Notes: a model not told the origin generated them from the sequence alone. 64,000 nt of DNA from Maylandia zebra (GCF_041146795.1 NC_135176.1:14318286-14382285), one strand, 5' to 3'. Shown: positions 1 through 13,352, numbered from the stretch's first letter. Numbers and translations: made by a program.

Positions 1-8
1 GAAGGCTG

Positions 9-488
9 TGTAAATAAAAACAGAATGCAGGGATTTTGAAATGTCATACACCCATATTTTATTTACAGTAGAATATAGAAAACATCAAACTGTTAAAATG
101 TACAATTTTAAAAAAGAAATGGCTATTTTTTTTAATTTTATGGCAGTGACATATCTCAAAAAAGTTGGGAAGGGGCACGTTTACCACTGAGAAGAATCCC
201 CTCTTCTTCTAAGAACAATCGTCTGCAAACTGAGGAGACCAGTTGTTGGACTTTTAGGGCGGGAGTGTTGCCCCGTTGTCTGATTTAGGATTCCAGCTGC
301 TTTTTATTACCACTTACGTGTCATTATCATCCCAACTTTTCCGAGACGTTTTGCTGCCATCAAATAGAAAATTTCATTAAATACTAAAATACTAAATACT
401 AAAAGTTTTCTATGTTTTACCATAAATAAAATGTTGGTCTGTGAGACTTGCAAATCATTCCATTCTGTTTTTATTTACATTTTACACA
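9..488. mobile_element. Non-autonomous DNA transposon (MITE-like) with imperfect terminal inverted repeats
   Basis: The left end begins GTGTAAATAAAAACAGAATG and the right end, reverse-complemented, carries the same TAAATAAAAACAGAATG word; a second shared word, ATTTTATTTA, lies about 30 bases further in on both sides. The interior has no coding capacity. It resembles, from memory, a high-copy teleost dispersed repeat, but I cannot name the superfamily and see no clear target-site duplication. It lies just downstream of the minus-strand gene that ends at 589. Confidence 0.6.
470..475 (-). promoter_or_regulatory. Candidate poly(A) signal for the cfap100-like gene
   Basis: AATAAA on the minus strand, about 114 bases past the stop codon at 589-591. 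It lies inside the right terminal repeat of the MITE-like element, so the transposon may supply the 3' end of this transcript. Position and motif are seen; use is inferred. Confidence 0.4.
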
Positions 489-588
489 TCCTCCCCAGTT
501 TTTTAGACCTGAAGTTGTGATTATCACACAATCCCTGTGAAAACATGGACTCAGACAGGTGTAACAAGTAGAGCATTTGTACTTATTT

Positions 589-1791
589 TTAATCTGAGTC
601 CTCGGCGAAGAGGTGGGAACGGAAGTCCTCCATCAAGGTGATGACCTCATCAACAACTTCAATCTTCTTCTTGACCGGGAAACATCTGGGCATGAGCTTT
701 CGTCCATACTATAAGATTTTAAAGGTGGAGCCTTAACCATTAGTAGGATATAACTTGCTATGAGATTTTTTTTCTAAGCTAACTAAAATTGATTTGTTGG
801 TAGAGCATTGAGAGGCTAAGTGTCTTTATTTCTCAAAGCTAGAGGTAACATTTCTCAATTGTAAGAAGAGCATTCTGTGTGTTTGTGTTGAGCTGCATTT
901 TTACAGATGTTCCCCCTAACATCACACAACAACCACTTATATATGTGGCACACTGACTTAATGCAAGTACAGAATGTATTTAATGTTGTATGAATCTATG
1001 TTAAATGACTCACTGTTTTCTTGGCTTCATCCAGCGATCTCTGAATGCACTCCTTCATCCTTTCTCTGTGTTGCTCCATCTCCAGTTTAAGTTTTTCCTC
1101 TCGCTGTCTGGAGTGTGTAACAACATGTAATAAGAGAGGTAGTTATACAGTATACTGGATTTTTGTCAATGCACCAAAGACAGGAATTAAAATATAAAAA
1201 GAAACAAAACCCATTTTTATCTTTCTGGATTGTTAAATAAAAACTGGAGATTAAGGAGGTGGATAAAATTTACTATTCACAAGTTAGCCCTGTTTACTAA
1301 ACATCTGCGTTCAGTGAGACAAACCTGCTCCTCTTCTCGCTGTCCTTGATGTTCCTCAGTGTTTTCAGCACGTCCTCTGGGATGCTCTCAACTTGCTGGA
1401 ACAGCAGAGATATATGGTGCTCAAAACCAGTCAGCATCTCCAAAGTGGTGAGTTGGGTCGGCCGTTCATCGACGCATGAGGAATACACCTTTGCCACCTT
1501 AATCGCCAAATCATTCAACATAATATCCTGTATGTAAGACAGTTGTAGAAGATGAGAGAAAAAAAGGTTCCCCAAGGCTGCTTTGATTTCAAATAGGATG
1601 ATATATTAAAAAAGTTGAGCATAAAGTACACTCTGCATCATTACCTGGTCCTCTGTCTTTATTGATTCATGGAGATGAACACTCTTTTTAAGCATGGCCA
1701 TTCTCTTCTTTTTGATGTCAACTCTCTCCTTCATATCTTCTACATGCATGTTTAGCTGCTCTTCTTCCTCTTTCCTTGACACAAAGAAGAG

Positions 1792-1873
<82 letters not shown>

Positions 1874-4800
1874 CTTGGTGCTTTCCTTTTGCTTGGTTAG
1901 CAGACATAGCAGCAGTCACATAAATTGTAAGTTCAAAAAGCAACCAACCGCTGTCACGAGAGATCTGCAAGATACTGTGAGGACTTCTTCACAAAAGCCA
2001 AAATTCATGCTGTGTACACCTGGCTTTGAAAGAACTGTTAGAAAAACCGCGATTCTCACATTTTCTTTATGGTGACCTCGAAAGTGTGCTCCATTTTCTT
2101 ATCCATCCTGGTGATGTTGTGAATCAGAGACAGGTTCTGGTCAGTCAGCTCTGACAGCAGGACGATTACCTCCAGGGGATCGAAGTTATATAGTTCCAGC
2201 TTGTCCTGCAGGGAAAGGTAAGTGAGCACTGTAAATAAAGCCTCCTGATGAAAATGGCTGTTGCTTTAATGATCTTTGGTTTTAGACTCACTAACTCTGA
2301 CCTCATAGATTGTGTTGTTTCCATTCAGCTGGGAATTCTTCACCCTGAAATGAAATAGATTTTAAGATCATAGTTTTAAAAAGTTTTATTCTGCTGGAAC
2401 TCCTACCACCTTCTTTGCTGTTGTTGCATTGCTCCCTGTTGCTCTGATAACATCACAGATTAAATTATCCAACAAAACTAAAACTAATCAAACTAACTAA
2501 TCAAATTAAATGACCTGAGAATTGATAGAAAAGAACCAACTGGTGATAGTGTGTGTGTGCTTTCTTACACGGCATCACTGTGGTTTGAGAACAGTGTAGA
2601 CTCACTGGTGGGAGGCAGCACTCTATCTGGAGTGGAATCCAGATCTTTCTCCAAGCCTGTGTTAAAGTTCATACTTACAGATCAGATGTATGTGAGCTTC
2701 TATGCCAGCAGTTATAATGCATTCAATAGTAACTCAGACACGGTTTATTTTTTAATAAAAGGCTGGTCTCCTATTTAAGAAACCCACACCAGTCTGACCC
2801 GTATCCATTTAATGTTGTTTTCCTACCATCTGGTCTGTCTGGCAAGCCTTTGGTTGTTAAAGTCGCTGCTTTCTGGGCTTCCTGCCACTCGGGAGGAGAA
2901 AGCTTGAACAGAACTCTCCTGTACCTCTTATATTCATTCAGAACCTTCTCAATCTTGGCAACTTCACTATAAAGAAGAAAGCTTTAGCATGCTACTTATT
3001 CCAAATTTGTCACTTTCTTTTACAGATCTATGCATTAAACCGATGCGTACCGCATTTAAGTGACATGCATGATATTCCTATTGTTAGCCATACCTTTTTA
3101 ATATTGCTGTTTCATCGGTGACCTTCTCAATCTTATCATTCATTTCCTGTATGGAGCTACTTGAGTTTTTCAACCTGCTAAAAAAGCAGTTTTACAGTTA
3201 TTACAACAGAAAATTATATTTAAATCAACCCATCCCCTATTCAAAACAATATTTATATCAAAATATCCCATTTTGATATGGGGAATTTTCTGATGCTTAC
3301 AGATTTTGGGCATCCATAACTTTCTTCTCGACAGAGGTGAGGAATTCTTTCAAAAAGCAATCTTCAAATGCCTTGAAATCTTCAAGTCTTTGTACTACAT
3401 ACTTCTGTGCAGTCATGGCCTTTGCGGTCGTCTTAATCTTTGAACTGATCACCTTATCATCAAACTGGATTATTTAACAACATAAGATTAACATACTGTA
3501 AATTTGTCATAATTAAAAGACAGAAAAGCTTTGATGACTGTTTTCTAACAGAAAACACATTTATTAAAGAAATAATGAAATATGCTAGACTTTATGTGCA
3601 TACAATTGAAAAAATAGTTCCAGATTTTAGGAAATATAAATCAAGGAAGAGATAAGAGCCAATACGTCCTTCTTTTTTAACAAACAAAATTTGATTTTAT
3701 TTCCCCCGCTTCCAGTCTCTCCAGGCTGTAGCGAAATCCTAAGTAAGGCTAATCCCAAACATCTTTTCATTCAAATTAAAAGTTTGTCAGATTAAAATCT
3801 CTATAGCTCCATTTAAGAGCAGGATATTTGTACTTTTGCTCACATGAATTTTGAAATAATCTCGACCTCAGGATTAGTCCTTACAATTGAGGGATTCTTC
3901 TTGGGTCTAGAAAAACAAGCTAAACATTTTAATAGAAGTAGAACAATGTGCAAAAGTTTTGAGCCACCCCTCAAACAGAAATTAGTTTCAATGATTTTTG
4001 AAATATGCAACCATAGTTGTACAATTATAAGAACTAATGTAAGAGAAAATAATAGTGTCTGTATCTCTATCTAATTTTGATGGGCTTATGATGGACCTCT
4101 AAAGTTTTCTTTTCTTTTGTTTAATGCAACTGCTGATTTTGCAAAAACTATGCCTTAGACCCTTTAATTACATTACCTTTAGCTGCGCATTCTTCTCTGA
4201 CATGAGGATCCAGTTCTCACTGCTGTCTCTCTTAGAAATGTCTAAGCAAAGAGAATAAGTCATGTCAACACTAGAGAGCAATCCTTCAAACCAAATGTAA
4301 CCTTTAAAACACTGCATTCTGCTCTTTCTTCACCCACCTTGATTAACCTCAGACGTTGACATGCCTGTGAGGTCTTGAGTAGGGAGAGATGTGTTTTTCC
4401 TCTTCTCCCTTTCCTCCTGCTCTTTCAACAGCTGACCTATCACCTCATTTGTGGACATGCTTTGTCTGTCCTGCACTGAAGACAGTCAAAACAAACCCTA
4501 AAAATAGTTTTCAATACAGTGCTTTGAAACAGTTTTTGTGTATGTGTGTGTGTATTTTTCACACTTGCATGTTTCACATCGTTAAAGAAATGCTGCTGAT
4601 CAAAAGGAACTCAAAGGCTCGTCTCAAATTTACCAAAAAGCATTCCCCAAGAATTTTGTGAAAATATTCTGTTGACTGATGAGACAAATTAAAAGGTTTT
4701 GGAAGGTCTAATTCTTGTTACACCTGGGATAAAAACAAAAACATCATACCAACAGCCAAACATGGTGCTGGTTAAGTGTGATGGTCTGGGGAAGAAGCAT

Positions 4801-5302
4801 GGACCATGGATTCATACACAGTGATTTCAAAGACTCGTTGACAGTTATTCCTAACATGTGACTGCAGTTCTTGCTGCCAAAGCTGGTACAATCAGTTATT
4901 AGGTTTGGGCGGCAATTATTTTTTAACACAGATTTAGATAGTATTTTTTTCAAAATAAATTAATTCATCATGTAAAAACTGAATTTTATATTTATGTGGA
5001 TTATCTTTGCCCAGTATTCAAATTTATTTGATGTTCTGAAACATTAAAGCGTGACACATATGACACAGGAAAAGAAATTAAAGAGTGGGCAAATATTTTT
5101 TCACAACATTGGAGTTAAGTGCTATATTTACATTTTACAATTTCACAACACTTTTTTTAACCAATAAGGTCCAGATTTCTAAATAAGTACATATTTCATC
5201 CGATGAAATGACACTACAAATATCACCAAAACTTTGTGAAAAACTAGCAATTAATTTTTACATATGATTTGGGTGCTTACCTGGCTGTAGTAGTGAAGAC
5301 AT
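589..5302 (-). CDS. cfap100: Cilia- and flagella-associated coiled-coil protein, CFAP100/CCDC38 family (13 coding exons)
   Basis: The family's algal member FAP100 sits at the base of axonemal inner dynein arms, so an axonemal role is expected. Exons on the minus strand, in order: 5281-5302, 4338-4475, 4177-4241, 3301-3464, 3094-3174, 2827-2966, 2569-2656, 2302-2344, 2060-2205, 1645-1774, 1325-1527, 1014-1107, 589-708. All junctions are GT/AG and the phase holds throughout, giving 1434 nt (477 aa), shorter than human CFAP100 (about 600). The start is the ATG at 5302-5300. Recognition rests on the coiled-coil body, on KLSPPEWQEAQ near residue 180, on DQNLSLI in exon 9 and on GRKLM close to the C-terminus. 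CCDC38 is the alternative name. A decayed Tc1 copy lies in intron 1 and a tetranucleotide tract abuts the exon 10 acceptor. The gene model is firmer than the symbol. Confidence 0.75.
1792..1872. repeat. (CTAT)n microsatellite
   Basis: About 20 uninterrupted tetranucleotide units. It lies in an intron of the cfap100-like gene and ends only about 17 bases from the predicted splice acceptor of exon 10 (exon edge at 1774). Confidence 0.97.
3465..4176. other. Intron 3 of the cfap100-like gene, with a short transposon-end trace
   Basis: Mostly AT-rich unique sequence. At about 3949-3975 the words GTGCAAAAG and TTGAGCCAC occur together, matching the terminal sequence of the Tc1-like element at 5996-6472, so a fragment of the same family probably lies here. 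Nothing else is recognised. Confidence 0.4.
4558..5110 (+). mobile_element. Decayed Tc1/mariner-like element, 3' half
   Basis: Reading on the plus strand, the sequence keeps traces of a Tc1 transposase (a GACTGATGAGAC stretch for the WSDE region, a GTGATGGTCTGGGG stretch for the MVWGR region, and a C-terminal region with GTACAATCAGTTATTAGG). It ends in a degraded terminal repeat with GGGCAAATATTTTTTCAC. No long frame remains. It sits in intron 1 of the cfap100-like gene, in antisense. Confidence 0.65.
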
Positions 5303-5995
5303 CTCTTAGCTTGATGCTAGATTCGCTGTTGTTCTTACAAACAGACGTTTAAAGTCAGGTTTAGCCGCAGTTTCTTCAGACTACAAACAGCAACCATATA
5401 ACAACACACTAATTCATAACAAAAGAAAAACACTGACTGCCCTACTGAAACGTGATGTTGTCATTCTTATCATTTTGTAATTCCACCAAAATCTTAAACT
5501 GGAACTAGCGTTAGCTTAGCTTATTTAACCCTCTGTGCAAGTAGAACTGCTAGCTTATCGACACCGTAGAAGTTAGCCTTTATGCTAACTTGTTGATAAC
5601 ACTTTTTATGCATGCTTTAATTTAAAACATGGTGAATTCAGAAATAAAATAAATTACCAAATACATAAAAACTCAATGACTGCACCCTCTGAACATACTC
5701 TTTCTCTTTATCCCATGGATAGGAACACTGGAGCTTCAAACTTTGATGTTTAAGATTAAAAGTAACAGACGACTGTCCTGGTTACTGTTGCCTTGTTTTT
5801 CTTCTTCTTTGCGACTATTGTTTAAGACTGAGGAAGTGGACAGTGTTTAGAGGAACTGTGTAAAAAAACTGCAAGAAATGTTTTACATTTTCTGATGTTT
5901 AGATGCAAATGTTAGTTCCATGTGCAAAAGATGATTAAAAAATAAATAAACGCTCATAACAGTTTCTCATATTTTATGTATTCTTCAGATTATTT
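5303..5995. other. 5' flank of the cfap100-like gene
   Basis: Contains the presumed 5' UTR and promoter of the minus-strand gene. The transcription start is not clear: no TATA box is well placed. The words GCTTAGCTT and CTAGCTTA recur around 5510-5560. No other coding region is seen. Confidence 0.35.
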
Positions 5996-6472
5996 ACAGT
6001 AACGTGCAAAAGTCTTGAGCCACAGCAACTGAAACATGGGGTAACATAAATGGTTTTCAAACTGAGTTTGTATGAGTCTAACAAGCTTGGACGACAATAT
6101 TTGGTATGACCACTTGTGTTTTTGAATATTGCCTGAAAGATAGAAAGATAAAAATGTTAAGTTGTCTGGTTCATCCCTTGAGCTGGGTGTCATGTTATGC
6201 TTGAATGATTCATAGATCACTGGTAAGTGGCATAACAAATAAAGAGAGAAAGAAATAAACAAACCAAAATCCCCTTTAATTAGTCAGATACAAAGACTGT
6301 AAAAAAATGCAACTGGTGTCAAAAAAAGAGAAGAAGAAAACTTTGAAAGACCTTCAGAAAACCTGGGGAACTATTGCTAAAGAGCTTCTTTTTTTAATTA
6401 AAAAAAGTCTGACTCCTTGGAATCAAAACCAAAAAAGAAAGAGATGGGTGGCTCAAAATCATATATTACTGT
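5996..6472. mobile_element. Short non-autonomous Tc1-like element with terminal inverted repeats
   Basis: Both ends read ACAGTAA followed within 20 bases by TTGAGCCAC when each is read inward. The interior keeps traces of Tc1 3' sequence in antisense (CAATATTTGGTATGACCAC near 6090) and in sense (GACCTTCAGAAAACCTGGGG near 6350). There is no open transposase frame. Confidence 0.6.
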
Positions 6473-7461
6473 GCATTTGAGTGGCTATGACTAATAAATA
6501 CAGCAAAAAAAAAAGTATACCATTATATTAATGTAATCAGAATGTTTACAGCATGAGACAATGAGGCAATACATGAGAATCGTTATTTTGTAGTGCAGAC
6601 CCAGAAAGAATTAGACCAACACCAAGGAGAGCTGCAACCCCCAAACTTCTATTAGCCCCAAAACTCAAATAAAAAAAGCATTCAGGGCAAGTGTTGGGAT
6701 ATGTCACAGTGAACGAGCCTGGATACTCATATTTCCTTTTATTTTAAAAGGAAATATTTATCATGTAAAGAGTGGCAATGCTACCCTCAGACTACTCTTC
6801 CGTAAAAGACTCTACAGGAGGCTGGAAAAAAGTAATGCTTCAGTGCCCTCTAGAGACAAAAAGAACATGAAACTCTATGTGTCTTGGTGACGTTTTCTGC
6901 AAATCATGAAACACTTTAACAAAAAATATACATGAAAAATTACAGATTCAATAACGAGCTACCCCGTGCACATGTATTAGACAGCAAGCGCTTCAGGTCA
7001 GATGACAGAGCTCTGGTCTGATAGTTACCAGGGAATGATGAGTGACAAAGGGTTTGCTTTTAGGTCATGATTCCAGAGGACTGCAGCAAGCAAGCAATTC
7101 ATTGCCCCAGAGAGGCAGTTATTCCACAGCAACTGGAAAAGACATCGCTAGATGACAAAGAACCACCTTTAAAGTGTATTTATGCGCATCTCAATTCTTC
7201 CTCTATATTTTAAAAAATTTGCTCAATCTGGACAAAAAAAGAAAGCAAAAATAAGGAGTTAACTTTAAACTATCACTTGTACAAACTGCATTGAGACAGC
7301 TGGATTAGACAATGTCTCAGAATAGGGTATGCTCCTGTAATAACTGAATCATAATTTCACAGTGTGCTACTTAAAAAGGTTTAAGCCCTGATATGTGGGT
7401 TACAGTACTCCCTCCCACAGGCCAGATTATGCCATCTGTGAGAAAAAAAACAGTATATCTC

Positions 7462-7552
<91 letters not shown>

Positions 7553-9512
7553 CTTTCAAATAAAATTCTGAGTGTCTCATTTCACTCTTAATCCAGGTCA
7601 TTCCTACTGTGATGTTAATAGCCTAAAGGGGACCGACACACTCCTGTTTACGCCAAGTAGTTGATCTGAAGTGAAGTGATAACACACACACAACAGACAC
7701 CCATACACACAAAAACATAAGGAGCAAAAGTTAAAGAATGCACAAAATTAACCCTTAGAATTGAGAATACTATGCAGATTTTAACCACTGTATATATTAA
7801 TTTTTTCTGCTAATTAATCACTTTGTTAAAACGGTCAATAAAATTTTTACTGCTTATCAAAAAGTGATAAGCAGCGTCTGTGTCACACTAAAGTTAAACT
7901 TTTCATTCGGTCTTGATTTGATGTCAAAAACTTGAGGTTGGCACACGAATATCCGATTCATAGAAGGTTGACTTGTGGCCCTTAAAAATAGGACTAATAC
8001 ATCCTGAAATAAAATACTGGATGCCATGGCGACTGTGATTGGATGACAGGAGTAATCTGCTGACTAAATCCCCTCATGGCTCAAGCTGTGATTTGGACTG
8101 GAGATTTGTTTTCAGAGTGAACTCCGCCCTGCAGAGATGACTGTCAACGTAAAGTACACTACAGACTGCAGCAGGCCAGCAAATAGTCTGTTTAATTTGG
8201 AGGAAACAGCTTGGACTCGACTTTGACAGCTTCTTCCCTGCGTGCTGACGTGAACAAAACGAGCCAACCGGCAAGCCAACGCTAAAGCTATTCTATGGTA
8301 GGACAATCATGACCAAGTTTTCAGCTGCTGCGAATGTAGGTCTGTTGTTACAGGTTGTGTTTTCTGTATTAGTATAAGAAAAACCTTTTTTTTTTCCTGT
8401 ACAAGTAATTAATAAAATAATTTTAAAAACTGAAACGTCATACTCCCACCCCCCCAGATTCTGTGATTGAAAACATTTTTTAAAATACAATGTTATCATA
8501 GAATTGAACAGTTTTGTATTTTAAGTAATTAGTTTGTTGTTTCAGTGAACTTTTATTAAATGTTAACTGTCTAAATAGGAAGCCTGGTCCAGCTAAAGCT
8601 AAAGCAGTCTAAGGAGGACAAATAAAAGTTGTATTTTCCAAGGTCACAAAGTTTTAACATGAACATGCTACAAAACAGTCCTTTTGTCCTTTGTCCATTC
8701 AGCTATTGGTTATTAATTGATCATAAATAAATACATGAGGCTGAGCTCAAATTAATTGATAATATGCATGATAATAAGAAACTAACAGACAGCCCATTTG
8801 CTCTAACCAACAATATAAGCATGTAGTTTTTTGGGAATTGAAGAATGGACCTCTGATGCTACACCAAAATCATTCCCTCAGTGTCAGTCAAGCATTAAAT
8901 GAGCATCCACTCCATAATTTAACATTTTCTTTGAGCTTCAGAGCTGCAAAAACAGCTGTTAAAATTACATATGGTAGTTTATGTTCTTGTTGTTACCTAT
9001 ATTAACAATGTGCTGGCATGGCCATCCCTTGTTTTCATCTGATATAGATATGTAAACAGGAATGCAAATTCGCTTAAAAAACAGTCGCACAGTGCCTGTG
9101 TTAGCTCCCCTTTTGTCACAATAAGGTTCCTGAATAAAACAGATGTTGCAGCGAGTACGTTAACCTCTTTGCAAAAATGGACAATTACATACAATAGGCG
9201 TACCACTTTGACAGGTAGTGATAAACTGGGACATTCAACAGCAAGTGGCCCAATGTACAAAGCAGCAAATATTGGAAAAAAAACCCCTCAAAGGTGTCAT
9301 TTTTAATTTGTCTCTCTATTACACGTTCCCCACACACTTTTTAAATTGTAAAAGCATGGAAAGCTAACAAGCATACTAATGCATTGTGCATTATGCATTA
9401 CAGGGTTGCTTTTTAAATATAAAGACACATTTAAAGTGAAATTATTAACTTAATTTGAGAACATTAGTGACTGTGTCGACTTTGTGCATTAATATGTTGA
9501 TTGTTCTAGTCC
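6473..9512. other. Intergenic region upstream of wasf3
   Basis: I recognise no coding region. It holds the (GT)n tract listed separately, a 9-bp-stem hairpin at about 7851-7875, and a GC-richer stretch at about 8040-8300 that could be a non-coding first exon or promoter of wasf3. That last point is a guess from position and composition. Confidence 0.3.
7467..7550. repeat. (GT)n microsatellite
   Basis: 84 bases of uninterrupted GT dinucleotide in intergenic DNA. Confidence 0.98.
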
Positions 9513-9587
9513 ACAGGTTGCAGTAAGAAGTGAGCTGTCAGCTCTGTCCTCTGACTCCAAGCAGCTGGGGAGATGTGAGAAGGGGTC

Positions 9588-12230
9588 ATGCCTCTGGTGA
9601 AGAGGAACATTGAGCCTCGGCACCTGTGCCACAGTGCCGTGCCCGATGGAATTGGCAACGAGCTGGAATGTGTAACCAACAACACGCTGTCCGCTATAAT
9701 TCGACAGCTCAGCAGTCTGAGTAAGCTTACAGTTGATCAGATTCAGAATAAAGTATCAATGCGTCTTTAACCTGTGCTCATTACATGCAATCAAGGTGTT
9801 GCCACTATTAAGCAAATCGAAATTTAAATCATAAGGAAAATTATACAGTAAAAAACCTAAACTATCTAAATATTCAGGGCATAATTACTTCAAGTTGTGA
9901 AAGATCGTTAGAAGTGATGGGGTGGGAAACTAATTTGCACACAGTGATTTTTAGCTTGATTTATTATGCATTTAACAGATCGATTTGTCACAACTAATAC
10001 ATAATATGGACCAAAGTACTTGGCCTCCTACACCTTACTTCTAGAGGAACTGCTCAGCCATTGAAACTCAGGCCATGAAGCTCCCAGTGCAGTTTTTGTG
10101 CTGATGTTAATGCTAGAGGAGCTTTGGAGCTCTGCACTTTCTCCCTGCTCTGTAACTTTACATGCCACTTACAAATGATCGTGGAACATTTAGGAAGGAA
10201 GGCATTTCAAAAAAACTGACTTTTTGTAACAGTAACATCCTGTTGCAGCACCACACTCAAATTCTTTAGGAGGATTGACACTTTTGAAGATGTTTGTAAA
10301 GGGAGACTGCTTAGTGCTTGAATTTATACATCGGTGGCAGTGGGACTGAAAATACCTATATTCAAAGATTAAGAGGTGTGACCTAATCCGTTGGCTACAT
10401 AGTGTATATCAGTCCTGTAACACAACACAATACGCATTGAGTTTTCTGGGGATAATAATTTGACATATTGACATATACCCTCTATGTCATAGGAGTGCTT
10501 TTGTTTTCTTAATCCTTTAAAAGGGATTATCAGATAAGAGTGTCACTTAATTGCTGGCTTTGAATGAGGGGAGAAACAAACAAAGAACATATTTTAAGGG
10601 TATCAAATTTGTCAGTGTGTGATTTGTTGCAGTCGTTGCTAAAATGCATTTCACTCTGTACACAGGTTTGTGCAGAAGTACAGTGGTTAATGTTAAACAT
10701 GTTGTTGCAATGTCTGTATAAAGATTAGAAAGCCTGTGTGCTTTTGTGGTTACAAATAAGTGAGAGGAGACAAGAAGAAATCCTACAACATATCCTTTGA
10801 TAGTTTGTACATCCGTGTGTGTGTGTGTGTGCGATTAGTAAACTTACCGAAGCTTAGAGCTTAGCGTACAGATTTGTACAACAGCACGATAAGATGGAAA
10901 GTAACTGGGCGGAGACACAAACACAGGCAGTCTAATTATAGCTTTTACATTAAGCAGACTAGAGCTGTTTGAAATGTGCCCCTGACTGAGTAATGGAAAC
11001 AAACATTTTGAGCAGTTTAATTTAGATAGTTGATATCAACACTCTGCCTTTAAGGTGCCATTATCTTTTAAATGTTATTGAGATTTGACACACCTTTCCA
11101 TTTATTGCTTTTCCTCTATTCTCTCCCGCTTTCTTGCTCTGGTTGCAGGTAAGCATGCAGAAAATGTTTTCGGGGAGCTTTTTAATGAAGCCAACACCTT
11201 TTACGTGCGCGCAAACTCTCTTCAGGATCGAATTGACCGCTTGGCCATCAAAGTCACCCAACTAGACTCCAGTGTGGAGGAGGGTTAGTTCATTGGGTAT
11301 CAGTGAATCTTCTTCTGTTTGTTGCTATGGTTATTCCTACACGCTTTATATCAAACTTTCCTCCTTAATTTTGCTTTTTTAAAGTTTCCCTTCAAGACAT
11401 AAACATGAGGAAGGGCTTCAGAAGCTCGAGTGTCCAGGACCAGCAGGTTTTATCCAAGGGCAGCCTTCCTAGTGCTGTAGCCGACATGTACAACAGCAGT
11501 GACAGACCTCCTCCTCTCAGCAACCTCACTGCTTACAGGTGCTGCACTGTTTTTCTTTCTTTTTTTACTGTTCTAAAGTTAGATATCTGTCTTCAGTTAA
11601 TGTTGGAAATTGGTTTTTAAATACAGAGAGGATTCTACTGATGCAATGAAATACTACTCTGACCCATCATACTTTTTTGACCTGTGGAAAGAGAAAATGC
11701 TTCAGGACACAGAGGAGAAGAGGAAAGAAAGGCGGAGGCATAGGGTCAGAGTGCATTTTACCCATCATGTTTACGCATGTACGTATTTACTTACTGACTG
11801 CTTACTCAAACTCTGTATTCCTGTTGTTTCTGCAGGAACAGAAGCGATGTGTGGACAGCAGCACCATTCAGCGTGAGGTGAAGAAGGTCAGAAAGGCACG
11901 AAACCGCAGGCAGGAGTGGAACATGATGGCGTTTGATAAAGAGCTCCGTCCAGATCACAGACATCCACAGAGTCTCAGGCGAGGAGCATCATCTGAGGGC
12001 TCCCTTTCACCAGATGGGAGGTTAGAGAAGCTACCAAGATTGTGTTTTGGATAGGTTTTCAATGTATTTTTCTGTATAATACAACGCTACAGAGGGAATT
12101 AAAGAATTTCCCATCTTTGGGACTAATGATGTAGATCTTATTTATCCTAGTTGTATTTTTATGGAGAAATTTGTAAAATTATTGTAGATTTATGTTACTT
12201 TTAAAATAAAACTTAGCAGATGGGGGGGAC

Positions 12231-12304
<74 letters not shown>

Positions 12305-13352
12305 CCAAAAGGAGGGGTAGATCCGTTTTCACAAATAGGACCTTGTGACCCAAATTGTAATATCTTTGTTGTGTAAAGCGTCGGCTTTGATATTGTAACA
12401 ACAAATCTACCATCTGGATCTGCATCTGCATGACAAACTCTCTTTTACTGTTTATCCAGGCCTGACCTCTTAGATTACCCCATCCCTCCAGTGCCTGCCC
12501 ATGCTGCTTGTAACTCTGCCAAGTCTCACGTTCCTGGGAACACGCATCCCTCACCACCTGTGGAGCATGAATACCAAAGCATTGATGTCAACTACAAGAG
12601 AGTAACCTATGCCGCAGCAGAGCCTCGTGCTGCAGACCGAATGAACGGTTCAATTCGTCTCCCTGCAGATTACAAGTATGTGAGAGAAATTGAAATATAA
12701 TATACTCTTTTTGGGCATCTGCAACTTAATCCTCTTTCTTTTACTGTCACACAGGTCTATCCCACCACCTCCTGCCCCCGGCCCTCCAATCCCATCAGCC
12801 CAGACAGCCTTTGGTTTTCCACTGGGTGCACATCCTCCAGCGCCACATAATGGCGTTGGGCACGCGGGCCCGGGCTGCCCACTCCCACCAATACCTCCTC
12901 CAGGGAATCACACGGTCCCTCAACCCCCGGGTCCCCCACCTCCTCCTCTCCCTCCGCCATCTGCACCCTCACACCTAGCGGGACACAGTGAAGGCTGCAG
13001 ACGTGAGACCAAACCTGTGAGAGACGCAAGAAGTGACCTGCTGTCTGCCATCCGCATGGGTGAGTCAGCGTGCTTAGACGCAGTTGGCATGGCTTCCAGC
13101 TGGTCAGATGAGCACACATGTGAGCAGCTAACACTCTGTGCAATACAGACATATAATATTCTGTCCTCTCTCTACATGTGTGTGCCCTCATTAGGCATCC
13201 AGTTGAAGAAAGTCCAAGAGCAGCAGGAGCAGCAGAGCAAGCGGGAGCCAGTGGGGAACGACGTAGCCACCATCCTTTCCCGACGCATTGCAGTTGAGTA
13301 CAGCGACTCTGAGGAGGACTCTGAGCTTGATGAGAATGAGTGGTCGGACTGA
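9588..13352 (+). CDS. wasf3: WASP family verprolin-homologous protein 3 (WAVE3)
   Basis: WAVE3 acts in the WAVE regulatory complex downstream of Rac and activates Arp2/3 to build branched actin at the cell edge. Exons: 9588-9720, 11149-11283, 11385-11538, 11627-11744, 11836-12020, 12460-12675, 12755-13059, 13195-13352. Splice phase is consistent and the total is 1404 nt (467 aa), against about 502 in human. The N-terminal WAVE homology domain (about 1-170) starts [14 protein letters not shown] and includes [18 protein letters not shown] basic [16 protein letters not shown] segment follows, then a proline-rich region in exon 7. The C-terminal VCA module has a WH2 motif (about 405-425, [17 protein letters not shown]) and an acidic end, DENEWSD. 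It matches human WASF3 better than WASF1 or WASF2 from memory. The missing residues lie mostly in the variable linker and proline-rich stretch. Intron 1 (9721-11148) shows nothing recognisable. Confidence 0.95.
12232..12303. repeat. (GT)n microsatellite in a wasf3 intron
   Basis: About 72 bases of GT, preceded by a short run of seven Gs, between coding exons 5 and 6 of the eight listed for wasf3. Confidence 0.97.

Noticed and set aside
1776-2075. Frame with YLSI repeats
   Set aside because: Translation of the (CTAT)n microsatellite.
7371-7601. Frame with a long Thr-His repeat
   Set aside because: It is a translation of the (GT)n microsatellite.
7851-7875. Hairpin with CTGCTTATC / GATAAGCAG arms
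   Set aside because: A 9-bp stem is expected by chance in a window of this size and nothing around it suggests a function.
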